Positions 9,534-17,671 of a DNA stretch of 64,000 nt are shown piece by piece (the first letter of the stretch is position 1; each line of letters begins with the position of its first letter). Source of the stretch: Spartobacteria bacterium. Lineage in GTDB: Bacteria; Verrucomicrobiota; Verrucomicrobiia; Chthoniobacterales; UBA10450. The stretch lies in assembly GCA_003169695.1 (NCBI GenBank), contig PNAS01000076.1, positions 1 to 64,000 on the forward strand. Reading direction: 5' to 3'. The notes beneath the pieces were generated by a model. It was not told where the DNA came from. It saw nothing but the letters and a program-made list of their open reading frames with translations, and ran no database searches. The position numbers and the translations under genes are program-made.

Positions 9534-9646
9534 GGTTAGTTGCCTGCGACTTCGATGTGCAACTGAACCTCTCAATTCTCGACCTTTTCAACCGCTGGTG
9601 ACGGAGTGGTCGGATTGAGGCATCCTCAACCGGTGTGGACGCATGA

Positions 9647-9907
9647 ATCGAATTCCAGAACCTGTTGCGGAGCGACGATCCCATCCTCACCCTCGCGCTG
9701 ATGCAGGATGTCACGGACCTCCCGTTCCTGCGCTTGATCAGCGGCTACGGAAACGCGGACGTTTACTTCACCGAATACTTCCGGGTCCTGCCCGACCCGC
9801 GACTCGATCCGCAAATCCTCACCTCCATCACGCAAAACCCCACCGGCCGCCCGGTCATCGCGCAGATGAGCGACGCGACCGCTGGACGACTCGACGTCTA
9901 TCTCTGA
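9647..9907 (+). pseudogene. remnant of tRNA-dihydrouridine synthase (N-terminal end)
   Basis: The frame reads NLLRSDDPILTLALMQDVTD, then LRLISGYGNADVYFTEYFRV and ILTSITQNPTGRPVIAQM, the conserved FMN-barrel start of Dus (normally LAPMQDVTD...YFRVH...NPTGRPVIAQ). Resemblance stops at IAQM and the frame ends 12 residues later, so the catalytic Cys region and tRNA-binding domain are missing. A stop lies just before the fragment and no start is convincing. It is a fragment left beside the convergent ABC permease gene. Confidence 0.8.
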
Positions 9908-9971
9908 ACAGGGAGGCTTTTGCCACGACAGAAGTGCTGAGTCCAGTCTGCGGGCGGCTCCAGCGAGAAAA

Positions 9972-12566
9972 CTATTCGGTCCGGAGCGCGGCCATCGGAC
10001 TAATGCGGGTCGCACGCCGAGCCGGTAACCACGTCGCGATCAGGGTTGCCACGCCAAGCAACAGAGGCGCGGTCAGGAAGGCGATCGGATCGAGCGCGCC
10101 CACTTGATACAATATGCCCGAGAGCAATCTGCCCGTAGCCACGGCTAGCAGCAGGCCGATCGCCACGCCGCCCGCCAGCATCAAAGTCCCTTCGCGCACG
10201 ATCATCCACTGCACGCTCTGCGGACGCGCGCCGAGCGCGATGCGGATCCCGATTTCGCGCGTGCGACGCGCGACCGAATATGCTTTCACGCCGTAAACGC
10301 CGACAATCGCGAGCACCAACGCCAGTCCGCCAAAGACGGAGAAGAGCGTAGCACCCGAGCGCACAGCCCATAATTCCATATTCGAATCCAGGTGTTGCGA
10401 GAATGTTTTCAGCGAAAGGATCGGCAAAATGGGATCGGTCTCGCGTACCGAACGGCGCACGGCCTCAGCCATGTTTGGAACGGTCGCTTTATTCAACGAC
10501 GCGAACTGAATGAAGAAAAACGCGTTGCTTTCAAAGCCGCGTGCGAACGGCACGTAGATCGTGCCGCGGGGCGCCTTCTCGAACATATCGCTCCGCGAGG
10601 TAGCGGCGATCCCGATAACCTCGATTGGTTCTTCAGGTTTGATGTTGCCCTTGCCGCTCTGCTGAATGCCCATGTTCCCACCGCCATCATCCCGTTTCGC
10701 GCGCGGCGCATCGTCTGATGCAATCTGAATCCGCTGACCAAGGGCATCGCCATCCGGCCAGAGTTTCTTCGCGAGAGCTTCGTCAATGATCGCCACCGCC
10801 GCGCTGTTCGGCTGCGTCGCTTCGATCGGAGTGAAATTGCGGCCGCGCAAAAGTGGCAGACCGACCGCTGAGAAGTAGTCGCCGCCAACGCTGTTGTAGC
10901 GCGAACTGAACGCCACCCCTTCCGCCGCCGTGGCGGGCTTCTCGTCTTTGCCGGGATGCATTCCGGCCCGCTGAATGGCCCGGCCGAGAGAGAGCATTCC
11001 GAATGGTGCGGTCGCCGAGATGCTCACGTGCTGCACTCCGGGAAGCGCCGCGAGTCGATCCGTCAACGTTCGATAAAGCTGTTCGGCGCGCGGCTGATCC
11101 ACCCCGCCGAGGCTCGCGTCCACCTCGAGGAGCAAATCATTATCGACCCGCAATCCAGTGTCGAGCGACGCTGCCTTGTTTGCGCCGCGGATGAACAACG
11201 CGGCCGCGGTGAGCAGCGCGAGCGAGAACGCAATCTGCGCCACGACCAACGGATTGCGCGGGAGAAAACGCCAGCGGCGCCGCACCACGTCTTCACCGGC
11301 ATGTTCCTTCAAATCGCCGATCACACTGTTGCGCGATAACTTCAACGCGGGCCCCAGCGCGAAGGCCAGCGTGCCGAACAGGCTAAAGGCGAACGTCATC
11401 GCGAGAATCGGCAGATTCGGTCCCGCATTCCACACCATCTCGAGCGGCATCAAGTCACGCATCGACCCCGCCAGGAGCGAGGAAGACCACAGGCCCACCA
11501 CCAGACCCGCGGCTCCGCCGAGGAGCGCGAGCAAAAATCCTTCGGTAAGCAACTGGCGCACAACGCGCCACCGGCTGCTGCCAAGCGCGAGACGAATCGC
11601 AATCTCTTTCCGCCGGGCCGTGCCCCGTGCCAGCAGCATGTTCGCGAGATTCAGGCACGCCACCAGCAGCACCACCGCGGCCATCGCGATCAGCAATGGC
11701 GCGATCGCCGCAATCTGACTGTCGTCCGGGGGAGAATCGCTCAGCGAAAAGCGCGACACCGGCCGGATGGTGAACGTCTGGTCTTTCTGCTCAACTGGAA
11801 ATGCTTTCTCCAGATTCGTCGCCAGCGTTTTCATTGCCGCTTCGGCTGTCGGTGCAGTCACGCCTCCCTTGAAACGGCCAATCAACATCAACTGTTGGCC
11901 GGTGCGGCTCGACAATGTTTCGTGCGAATCGCTCCCGAAGTCGTTGATCACAGCCTCATACGCGCTCAGCGGCACCCAGATTTCCGGCGATAGAACTGGC
12001 AGCATGCCGGAAAAGGTGCGCGGCAACACACCGATCACGGTAAAAGAACGACCGTTGATCTGGATTTGCGAGCCGAGCACGGACGCGTCGCGATTATGCC
12101 GGGTCCAATAGCCGTAGCTCACAATCGCAACCGACGCCGCGTGGCCCGGCTGCTCTTCCTCGAGCGTAAACGTCCGGCCCATGATCGGCGCCACGCCGAG
12201 CACATCGAAATAGTTTGCCGTCACGATATCGGCGAAGGTGCGCCGCGTGTTGTTTTTCTCGCCGATGCCGACCATCGCGACGTTATGCCCGGCCACGCCG
12301 GAGAAGGCCGCATTCTGCTCGCGAATATCGGTCAGCGTCGGATACGAAAAGGCGCGGAACATTTTCGGATTCTTCACGTCCTGTGAAAAAATCTGGACCA
12401 GCTCGTTCGGCCGCTCGTAGCCTGGCGGCGCGAACAACATCGTGTGGACGAGACTGAAGATGGCGGTGTTGGCGCCGATACCGAGGGCAAGCACCAGAAC
12501 GGCCGTAACCGTGAAGCCCGGTGCCTTGAATAACTGCCGGACCGCGAAACGAAGATCATGGATCAT
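9972..12566 (-). CDS. ABC transporter permease, duplicated MacB/FtsX orphan (ADOP) family
   Basis: About 864 residues from the ATG at 12566, starting IHDLRFAVRQLFKAPGFT, the typical start of acidobacterial-type duplicated orphan permeases. There are two repeats of the MacB periplasmic domain plus FtsX membrane domain. The first has a TM near VLVLALGIGANTAIFS, a periplasmic domain, and a three-TM block with LANMLLARGTARRKEIAIRLALG. The second half ends with VYGVKAYSVARRTREIGIRIALG and more TMs. No cognate ATPase is encoded nearby, as is usual for this family. It may export or transduce a signal; the substrate is unknown. The frame is open to 12713, but the extra 49 residues do not fit the family. 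Confidence 0.9.
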   Translation of the reverse strand: MIHDLRFAVRQLFKAPGFTVTAVLVLALGIGANTAIFSLVHTMLFAPPGYERPNELVQIFSQDVKNPKMFRAFSYPTLTDIREQNAAFSGVAGHNVAMVGIGEKNNTRRTFADIVTANYFDVLGVAPIMGRTFTLEEEQPGHAASVAIVSYGYWTRHNRDASVLGSQIQINGRSFTVIGVLPRTFSGMLPVLSPEIWVPLSAYEAVINDFGSDSHETLSSRTGQQLMLIGRFKGGVTAPTAEAAMKTLATNLEKAFPVEQKDQTFTIRPVSRFSLSDSPPDDSQIAAIAPLLIAMAAVVLLVACLNLANMLLARGTARRKEIAIRLALGSSRWRVVRQLLTEGFLLALLGGAAGLVVGLWSSSLLAGSMRDLMPLEMVWNAGPNLPILAMTFAFSLFGTLAFALGPALKLSRNSVIGDLKEHAGEDVVRRRWRFLPRNPLVVAQIAFSLALLTAAALFIRGANKAASLDTGLRVDNDLLLEVDASLGGVDQPRAEQLYRTLTDRLAALPGVQHVSISATAPFGMLSLGRAIQRAGMHPGKDEKPATAAEGVAFSSRYNSVGGDYFSAVGLPLLRGRNFTPIEATQPNSAAVAIIDEALAKKLWPDGDALGQRIQIASDDAPRAKRDDGGGNMGIQQSGKGNIKPEEPIEVIGIAATSRSDMFEKAPRGTIYVPFARGFESNAFFFIQFASLNKATVPNMAEAVRRSVRETDPILPILSLKTFSQHLDSNMELWAVRSGATLFSVFGGLALVLAIVGVYGVKAYSVARRTREIGIRIALGARPQSVQWMIVREGTLMLAGGVAIGLLLAVATGRLLSGILYQVGALDPIAFLTAPLLLGVATLIATWLPARRATRISPMAALRTE

Positions 12567-12772
12567 CTGGCAGTGAGATGCACAGAGCCGCATCTTTGGA
12601 TTCAAACTTCTCCGCCAGATTCGGGAGCAGCAGCGCGGCAACCCCACTCTGACCCCTTTCCTGCCCAACAAACAGGATTTTCCCCCACCCTCCGGCGAGA
12701 GCGCGTAATTCATCTTCGCACTTCGCGATCGCTTACAGGCACTCGCTACGCCTCTGGCAAGTGCGCGAGGCG

Positions 12773-14845
12773 TTACTGCTTCGGACTCGCTCCGATCTCA
12801 GCCGCGCGTCTGGCGTGAGCATCCGCCTCTGACGTCCGGCCAAGCGCGCGCAAAGCGAATGCCAGATTCTTGTGCGCCACGATGGAATTCGGATTGAGCT
12901 CGAGCCCGCGCTCATATTCCTCGATCGCCTCCTCCGGTCGTTCGCTTTGCAGCAAAGTGTTTGCAAGATTGACATGCGCCGCAGCGTAAGCGGGACGGAT
13001 CTGCAAGGCCGCGCGGTATTCGGTGATCGCTTCCGTGAATCGACCCAGCTGCGACAACGCGGTTGCGTAGTTGTAATGTGTCTCCGCATCTTCCGGCGCG
13101 AGCTGCGTGGCGCTACGTAGATAAGCCAGCGCCTCCGCCAGCTCCCCCGCGTTCGCTAAAGCCAACCCGACGCGGCTTTGCAAGTCCGCGTTTTTCGGAT
13201 CGGTCTCCAGCGCGCGTTTCTTATCCTCGATCGTTTCCTGCGTTTCTTTTGATCGCGCCCGAATATCGCCTAACGATTGCTCCATGGCCGCATCTCGCAG
13301 GCCCAGGGCCAGCGCTTGCTGCAAATGCCCCATCGCTTCGTCGGTCCGTCCCAGTTTGAGAAGGACGGTAGCGACGTTGGCGTGCGCCTGCGCCAGCCGC
13401 GGATGCAGAGCGATGGCTTTCTCATATTCACTCACGGCTTCATCGCGCCGGCCAAGGCGCGCGTAAGTGTTCGCCAGATTGTTATGCGCTTCGGCATACT
13501 CGGGATCGAGTTCGACCGCTCGCTGGTATTCAGAAAGCGATTCGTCGATTCGGCCCGACAGCGCCAAAAGAATCCCGAGATTGTTGTGCGCCAGCCAACT
13601 GTTCGGATTAGTCCCGAGCGTGGCGCGCCAAAGCGTTTCTTCATCGGCGTAGATCGCTCCCTGCCGCCAGGTGCGCGCGCCTAACGAAAACAAGAGCGCG
13701 GCCCCGCCGATCGTCACCGTCCAGGTCGCGATACGTCCAAACTTCTTCGAAGCCAGGTCGAGGCCCGCCGCCGCCAAAGCGAGCGGCCCCAGGCAGGCGA
13801 GGTATTGATAATGATCCGCCGTCCAGGAATAGCGAAAGGTGTAGAGCATGATGAAGCCGAGCATCGGGCTGAGGGTCGCGACGAAAAAGAGGAACGCGAC
13901 CTCCACACTTCGTCCCGCATAACGCCGCAGAAACCAAATGAGAAGGGCGGACGCGATCGTGCCGCCGGCCCAGATGTAGTCGATCGGATTTGCCAGCGAG
14001 ACCGGCCAGCGCGGATAACTGAAAGATAACTCGTTAGGCCAAGCCAGCTTTTCCAGGTAAAACCAAAGCGCGCGATTCGCGATCAAAATTCGCTCGCCGA
14101 AACCAATCGCGAACACCTGCCCCTGCGTCCCTTGCTGGTGGCGTTCCCACCAAATGGAAACCAGGCCCATCCCGATTCCGAAAATCACAAATGGCGCGAC
14201 CTGAGCGATGCGCGCGAGAGTGATGGGCTTTCTCTTCAACCAAAGCAGCAAGAGCAGCGCAGCCGGAATCGTACAAGCGGTCGTCTTGCTCGCGAGCGCC
14301 AGCAGATAAAGAAACAGCGCCAACGTGTAAAACCACCAGCGTCCGCGCTGCTCTTTCCCAATAAATCGCGCCCAGGAGAGAAGTGAGAGAAGGAAGAAAA
14401 ATGCCATCAGAACATTCTTTCGTTCCGTGATCCAGGCGACCGACTCCACCTGCACTGGATGCAAGGCGAAGAACGCTCCGGCCAGCCACGCGCCCGGGAT
14501 TCGCAACGCACGCAGAAGAATCCAGACGAGAACTGCGTTGGTCGCGTGCAACGAAATATTCACCCAATGGTAACCGGCCGGGCTTAATCCCCAGAGCGCG
14601 TGCTCGAGACGAAAGGTCGTGTAAACGAGCGGGAAATATTGCGAAGGCGAATCCAGCGACAGCCAGATGCGTTTCAATCCATCCGGCGCGGTCAGGAGCG
14701 GATTGGCCGTGACGTAAACGTCGTCGTCCCAAATGAAGCCCGCGTGCCAAACCGTTTGGTAGACGGCGATAGTGATCGCGACCAGAAAGAAGCCGAGGAA
14801 AAGATCGGCCATCCAGTTTTCGTTTTTCTTTTGCGTTCGCGTCAT
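12773..14845 (-). CDS. TMTC-like membrane protein with C-terminal TPR repeats
   Basis: 690 residues. Residues about 15-415 contain some ten transmembrane segments of a GT-C glycosyltransferase-like fold, with the acidic cluster WDDDVYVTANPL (D40-D42) in the first loop where GT-C enzymes place catalytic acids. From about 425 to 685 there are roughly eight tetratricopeptide repeats (for example EYQRAVELDPEYAEAHNNLA and EYERGLELNPNSIVAHKNLA). This is the layout of TMTC-type O-mannosyltransferases and of a large bacterial family of membrane TPR proteins common in Verrucomicrobia and Planctomycetes. Protein glycosylation is plausible but not shown. Confidence 0.85.
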   Translation of the reverse strand: MTRTQKKNENWMADLFLGFFLVAITIAVYQTVWHAGFIWDDDVYVTANPLLTAPDGLKRIWLSLDSPSQYFPLVYTTFRLEHALWGLSPAGYHWVNISLHATNAVLVWILLRALRIPGAWLAGAFFALHPVQVESVAWITERKNVLMAFFFLLSLLSWARFIGKEQRGRWWFYTLALFLYLLALASKTTACTIPAALLLLLWLKRKPITLARIAQVAPFVIFGIGMGLVSIWWERHQQGTQGQVFAIGFGERILIANRALWFYLEKLAWPNELSFSYPRWPVSLANPIDYIWAGGTIASALLIWFLRRYAGRSVEVAFLFFVATLSPMLGFIMLYTFRYSWTADHYQYLACLGPLALAAAGLDLASKKFGRIATWTVTIGGAALLFSLGARTWRQGAIYADEETLWRATLGTNPNSWLAHNNLGILLALSGRIDESLSEYQRAVELDPEYAEAHNNLANTYARLGRRDEAVSEYEKAIALHPRLAQAHANVATVLLKLGRTDEAMGHLQQALALGLRDAAMEQSLGDIRARSKETQETIEDKKRALETDPKNADLQSRVGLALANAGELAEALAYLRSATQLAPEDAETHYNYATALSQLGRFTEAITEYRAALQIRPAYAAAHVNLANTLLQSERPEEAIEEYERGLELNPNSIVAHKNLAFALRALGRTSEADAHARRAAEIGASPKQ

Positions 14846-14910
14846 AATGCAGGCAACAGAGAAAACGGAGTTGTAGCCGCGTTTGTGTCAAACGCCGAAT
14901 CAAAACCAAC

Positions 14911-14931
14911 AGGCGCTTGGCACAAGCGCCT
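14911..14931. repeat. AGGCGCTTG/CAAGCGCCT palindrome, copy 1
   Basis: Nine-base arms AGGCGCTTG and CAAGCGCCT around GCA, followed by CTACA. The same GGCGCTTG-N3-CAAGCGCCTCTACA sequence recurs at 47055 and, with CTCGCC in the arm, at 50689. Confidence 0.85.
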
Positions 14932-14951
14932 CTACAACCGGAGAATTGTAG

Positions 14952-14970
14952 GGCAGGCGCGTCGCCTGCC
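14952..14970. repeat. GGCAGGCG hairpin repeat, copy 1
   Basis: GGCAGGCG-cgt-CGCCTGCC preceded by TTGTAG; near-identical to the hairpin at 15054. Confidence 0.8.
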
Positions 14971-15053
14971 GGTCACTTAGGTTCCCGCCTCTGCCCGGGA
15001 CGGGCTACGCCGTGGCGGGCGATATTCGAATTTCGGATCTCCGCCCTTTGTAG

Positions 15054-15072
15054 GGCAGGTGCATCGCCTGCC
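15054..15072. repeat. GGCAGGTG hairpin repeat, copy 2
   Basis: GGCAGGTG-cat-CGCCTGCC, preceded by TTTGTAG; differs from the copy at 14952 at two positions. Confidence 0.8.
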
Positions 15073-15108
15073 ACCCCATTGAATAGAGGCATCGCACGAC
15101 ATGATCAA

Positions 15109-15246
15109 GGTGGATCGGCCGCTCCGTCGGACGATGACAAACAGGTCTCCGCTCTGTTAATGCCCGTGCGGCTCGCACCGATGCCAAACAAGTCTCGGCT
15201 CCGCCGACATCATTCTTGGCATCGAGCGCGGAGCGCTCGATCCACC
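15109..15246. repeat. inverted-repeat (REP/MITE-like) element, copy A, 138 bp
   Basis: It begins GGTGGATCGGCCGCTCCGTC and ends with the inverted version (GGAGCGCTCGATCCACC). The inner part, 15184-15219, carries AAACAAGTCTCGGCTCC and GCCGACAT, found inverted in copy B at 27212-27247. A further ~47 bp (15137-15183) resembles a diverged duplicate of that inner part. No transposase is encoded. Confidence 0.85.
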
Positions 15247-15350
15247 ATCGTCAGCCCCAATCCGAATTCCCCATTCCGCATTCGATTCGGCTGCTGCTCC
15301 GACCCCTATCCGGTTTCCGAGCGCAGTTTTGCAGCGAACGGTGTGCTTAC

Positions 15351-15647
15351 CTAGTTGTGAAACGTCGGGGACCGACGCGCTCCATGCCAGAAATGAAGGA
15401 TCGTTACGGCCGCAGCCTTCTCGTCACACAGATAAAAGATGAGGAATGGTGAAATCGGCATCTTCCGAATCCCACGCACCTTGTCGTGAAACGGGAAACG
15501 CTCTGGCCGCTTATGCAAACTCAGCGCGCAATCGATAAGCTTGTCGCCCAAACGGATTGCCGCGTTGCGATCATCCTGTGCGACGAATTCGACGATCCCC
15601 TGCAGGTCTGCGAGTGCGCTGTCAGCGATCAGGACTTGGAAGTCCAT
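15351..15647 (-). CDS. RelE/ParE superfamily toxin
   Basis: 98 residues. The fold pattern is typical of ParE/RelE: FQVLIADSALADLQGIVEFV, a second helix, RPERFPFHD and the final strands ISPFLIFYLCDE and AVTILHFWHGARR. The ending HFWHGARR is close to the usual HVRHGRR. ParE-type toxins inhibit gyrase, RelE-type cleave mRNA on the ribosome; which applies here is not clear. Its start overlaps the end of the upstream antitoxin by 19 bases, the usual order for this pair (antitoxin first). Confidence 0.88.
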   Translation of the reverse strand: MDFQVLIADSALADLQGIVEFVAQDDRNAAIRLGDKLIDCALSLHKRPERFPFHDKVRGIRKMPISPFLIFYLCDEKAAAVTILHFWHGARRSPTFHN

Positions 15648-15844
15648 TGGGGGATCAATGTCCTCGCCTCCTCAAGAGGACGGACGCGGCCGGCTTCGAC
15701 ATCTTCCAATCCGCGCTTCAAGGCAGCTTCCAACGCGACATCATTCGGCTCGGAATTCAGCGCGAATAATTCCGCGACGAGCAGGGCCTTGTCGCTTTCC
15801 GCCAAGCCCGCAATCGCCATCTTAATTTCTTGAAGGGAGCTCAT
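15629..15844 (-). CDS. antitoxin of the RelE/ParE-type module
   Basis: 71 residues, acidic, mostly helical (LQEIKMAIAGLAESDKALLVAEL, then EAALKRGLEDVEAGRVRPLEEA). The C-terminal half resembles antitoxins that pair with ParE/RelE toxins. Its 3' end overlaps the toxin start, so translation is probably coupled. It likely neutralises the toxin and may repress the pair. Confidence 0.8.
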   Translation of the reverse strand: MSSLQEIKMAIAGLAESDKALLVAELFALNSEPNDVALEAALKRGLEDVEAGRVRPLEEARTLIPQWTSKS

Positions 15845-15901
15845 GCCAACGCTTCGATCATAACAGACGGGCTGGCCTCACTCAAGCCCCTAGCCTGCAA
15901 C

Positions 15902-15922
15902 CATCGTAAGCCGGTTACGATG
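15902..15922. repeat. CATCGTAA-N5-TTACGATG palindrome, copy 1
   Basis: Perfect 8-bp arms around GCCGG. Two near-identical copies are at 16558 and 17672; all three fall within 1.8 kb of the toxin-antitoxin genes. Confidence 0.85.
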
Positions 15923-15958
15923 CATGAATTTCAAAGGGGCGGAAAATAACGCGCCGAA

Positions 15959-16177
15959 TCATTGCGGCTTCAGCCGCTGCATGACCGACTCTTTCAGTTC
16001 ATCCGCATTAATCCCCGACGTTTCCTCCGGCCGGAAATCTTTCAGCCGCTGGTCGAGGATCGCCTGCTCCTCAGGTGGGAGTTCCTCGTCTTCCACCTCG
16101 ATTGCGCGCCGCACCAATTGCTGTCGCTCCGCAAACGACAACTGAGGAATCGCGGCCAAGATTTCGGTCAAGCTCAT
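15959..16177 (-). CDS. putative addiction-module antitoxin
   Basis: 72 residues: LTEILAAIPQLSFAERQQLVRRAI, an acidic middle (EVEDEELPPEEQAILDQRL) and FRPEETSGINADELKESVM. The pattern (leading helix with PxLSxxERxxL, then EExxxLDxRL) matches the addiction-module component family that normally pairs with a RelE/ParE toxin. Its ATG overlaps the stop of the DUF433 gene by four bases (ATGA), so the two are cotranscribed. No toxin follows. Confidence 0.75.
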   Translation of the reverse strand: MSLTEILAAIPQLSFAERQQLVRRAIEVEDEELPPEEQAILDQRLKDFRPEETSGINADELKESVMQRLKPQ

Positions 16178-16422
16178 TGCGCGTGCTCTTCTCTCACTGG
16201 GAGTGCGGTGGGTGCGGGATTTCCTTCCTCAAGAAAGGCGATCACTTGTTCACGCGACACGCTCGGGAAGCCATCAAGGAATTCTTCGATCGAATCTCCC
16301 CCCTCCAGGTAATCGATAAGATTCTGGATGGGCACGCGAGTCCCGGCAAAACAGGACGCGCCGCTCATGATCTCCCGGTCCACTTTGACAACCGACTGGT
16401 TCACGTCCGCAGTTTCCGGCAA
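16174..16422 (-). CDS. DUF433 family antitoxin-like protein
   Basis: 82 residues. It contains GASCFAGTRVPIQNLIDYLEG followed by SIEEFLDGFPSVSREQVIAFLE, the DUF433 signature (G-x-x-x-x-x-GTR-IPV...DY). DUF433 proteins have a winged-helix-like fold and usually precede a DUF5615 PIN-like toxin. Here the next gene is instead another antitoxin-type protein. The start is a TTG at 16422 with GGAG five bases upstream; a GTG at 16404 is the alternative. Confidence 0.8.
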   Translation of the reverse strand: MPETADVNQSVVKVDREIMSGASCFAGTRVPIQNLIDYLEGGDSIEEFLDGFPSVSREQVIAFLEEGNPAPTALPVREEHAQ

Positions 16423-16557
16423 AGCGACTCCGCCAGCAACTCGAGACTTGTGCGGCGGCCTTCACTCACAGCCAAATCGATTGTGGACAGCTAGTCTGCG
16501 TCTGCGTGTCTATCCCAGATCGCCCGCCAGACCACTCGTAATCAATCAACATCCGTC

Positions 16558-16578
16558 CATCGTAAGCCGCTTACGATG
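16558..16578. repeat. CATCGTAA-N5-TTACGATG palindrome, copy 2
   Basis: Perfect 8-bp arms around GCCGC; three bases later the 65-bp inverted repeat begins. Confidence 0.85.
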
Positions 16579-16580
16579 CA

Positions 16581-16645
16581 ATTGTAGGGCCTTTCTGTGA
16601 AACGCCGTTCCGAAAGAATTGGCGTCTGCACAGACGCCCTACAAT
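16581..16645. repeat. 65-bp inverted repeat with nested hairpin
   Basis: ATTGTAGGGC (16581-16590) is the exact inverse of GCCCTACAAT (16636-16645). Inside, GGCGTCTG-CA-CAGACGCC (16621-16638) forms a second perfect hairpin. The TTGTAGGGC end is shared with the repeats at 14946 and 15049. Confidence 0.8.
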
Positions 16646-16938
16646 CTTGCGTTCAGCCTCACGTTATTGAATGAATGGGATCCTCATCTGGTAACGATAG
16701 AAAACGACGCTGACCTAATCGCGTGCTGCTCCGCCTGCCACGCCATAGCCTCTGCGAAGGCGGGAACCTCATCCACAATCCGCATTCCACATTCCGAAAT
16801 CATTCCGCCTTAAGCGGGACACCAATCCAATCTCTCAGGAAATCAGTCCGAGCGTCAAGATTCGGGTTGGCATCCCAGCCATCATTTATGAATCGGAGTG
16901 TAAATAGGCGGCTCTGACCCCTCTGGCCCCCGCTGACC

Positions 16939-17064
16939 ATGACCATGCGCTTCGCTTCCGGCGCCGAACGCGACGCAGCGCTGGAAACCGGCATGGCCGA
17001 CGGCGTAGCCGTAAGTTACTACCGACTCGATGAGATTCTGGCATCCGCCGCCTCTCGAAAATAA
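16939..17064 (+). pseudogene. C-terminal remnant of an SRPBCC (AHSA1-type) protein
   Basis: The frame reads TMTMRFASGAERDAALETGM followed by ADGVAVSYYRLDEILASA and a stop. This is the final strand and long C-terminal helix of AHSA1-like SRPBCC domain proteins (usual pattern TMRFxSxExRDAALxTGM...SYDRLxEYL). About 100 residues that should precede it are missing. Confidence 0.7.
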
Positions 17065-17123
17065 TTGACCCGGTCTCCTCTGACGTGTGAGGTCCGGATT
17101 ACGGCAGGCGGCGCGAGCGCCAG

Positions 17124-17156
17124 GTGATGCTATACGTGAATCACGTATAGCATCAC
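17124..17156. promoter_or_regulatory. 33-bp near-perfect palindrome over the GNAT leader
   Basis: GTGATGCTATACGTGA and its exact inverse TCACGTATAGCATCAC flank a single central A. It ends eight bases before the GNAT start codon, covering the position where a ribosome site would be. It could be an operator for a dimeric regulator or an RNA hairpin blocking translation. Confidence 0.7.
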
Positions 17157-17164
17157 AGACCCCG

Positions 17165-17629
17165 ATGAAGACAAAGATCCAATTGCGGAATGTCGAAGCG
17201 GACGACTTGCCGCTGTTTTTCGAGCACCAGCGCGATCCGATCGCGGTGGCCATGGTCGCATTCAATTCGCGCGACCGGGCTGCGTTCGACCAGCATTGGG
17301 CGAAGCTCCTGGCCGACGACTCGCTTCTGAAAAAGACGGTGATCGTTGACGGTGAGGTAGCCGGAAACATTGGCAGTTGGACGACGGAGGGGAAGCGAGA
17401 GGTCGGCTATTGGATCGACCGCGCCTTTTGGGGCCGCGGCGTGGCCACCGAGGCGCTCTCCGCTTTCCTCTGCCTGGAACAGACCCGGCCGCTTCACGCG
17501 GGGGTGGCGAAGCATAACGTGGCCTCGATCCGCGTCCTGCAAAAATGCGGGTTCAAGTTATCCCACTCCGCGGAGGAAGCATCCAATGACGCGGACGCTT
17601 CGCACGTTCTTTTGACGCTAACAGCTTGA
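17165..17629 (+). CDS. GNAT family N-acetyltransferase
   Basis: 154 residues from the ATG at 17165. It starts with IQLRNVEADDLPLFFEHQRD, then VIVDGEVAGNIGSW and the acetyl-CoA pyrophosphate-binding motif A, GYWIDRAFWGRGVATEAL (RGVATE about 91-96), and ends with motif B, NVASIRVLQKCGF. This is the RimJ/RimL-like acetyltransferase pattern; the acceptor cannot be predicted. The frame is open upstream to 17087, but that would translate the palindrome, so the ATG after it is preferred. No clear Shine-Dalgarno is visible because the palindrome occupies the leader. Confidence 0.88.
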   Translation: MKTKIQLRNVEADDLPLFFEHQRDPIAVAMVAFNSRDRAAFDQHWAKLLADDSLLKKTVIVDGEVAGNIGSWTTEGKREVGYWIDRAFWGRGVATEALSAFLCLEQTRPLHAGVAKHNVASIRVLQKCGFKLSHSAEEASNDADASHVLLTLTA

Positions 17630-17671
17630 TCTTCCAATGCGCTGGAAGCGCCTCTCAACTCAGTGAATACC

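Larger units (their letters stand above)
14846..15350. other. gene-free cluster of palindromic repeats
   Basis: 505 bases without a credible gene. It holds an inverted repeat at 14911-14931, two GGCAGG(C/T)G-cgt/cat-CGCCTGCC hairpins (14952-14970 and 15054-15072, each preceded by GTAGG), a GCTACGCCGTGGCGGGC segment (15004-15020), and the 138-bp inverted-repeat element at 15109-15246. Confidence 0.7.
16423..16938. other. gene-free stretch with palindromes
   Basis: 516 bases without a credible gene. It contains the palindromes at 16558-16578 and 16581-16645, and a GCCACGCCATAGCCTCTGC segment near 16738 that also occurs in variant form at 2795 and 15004. Confidence 0.6.
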
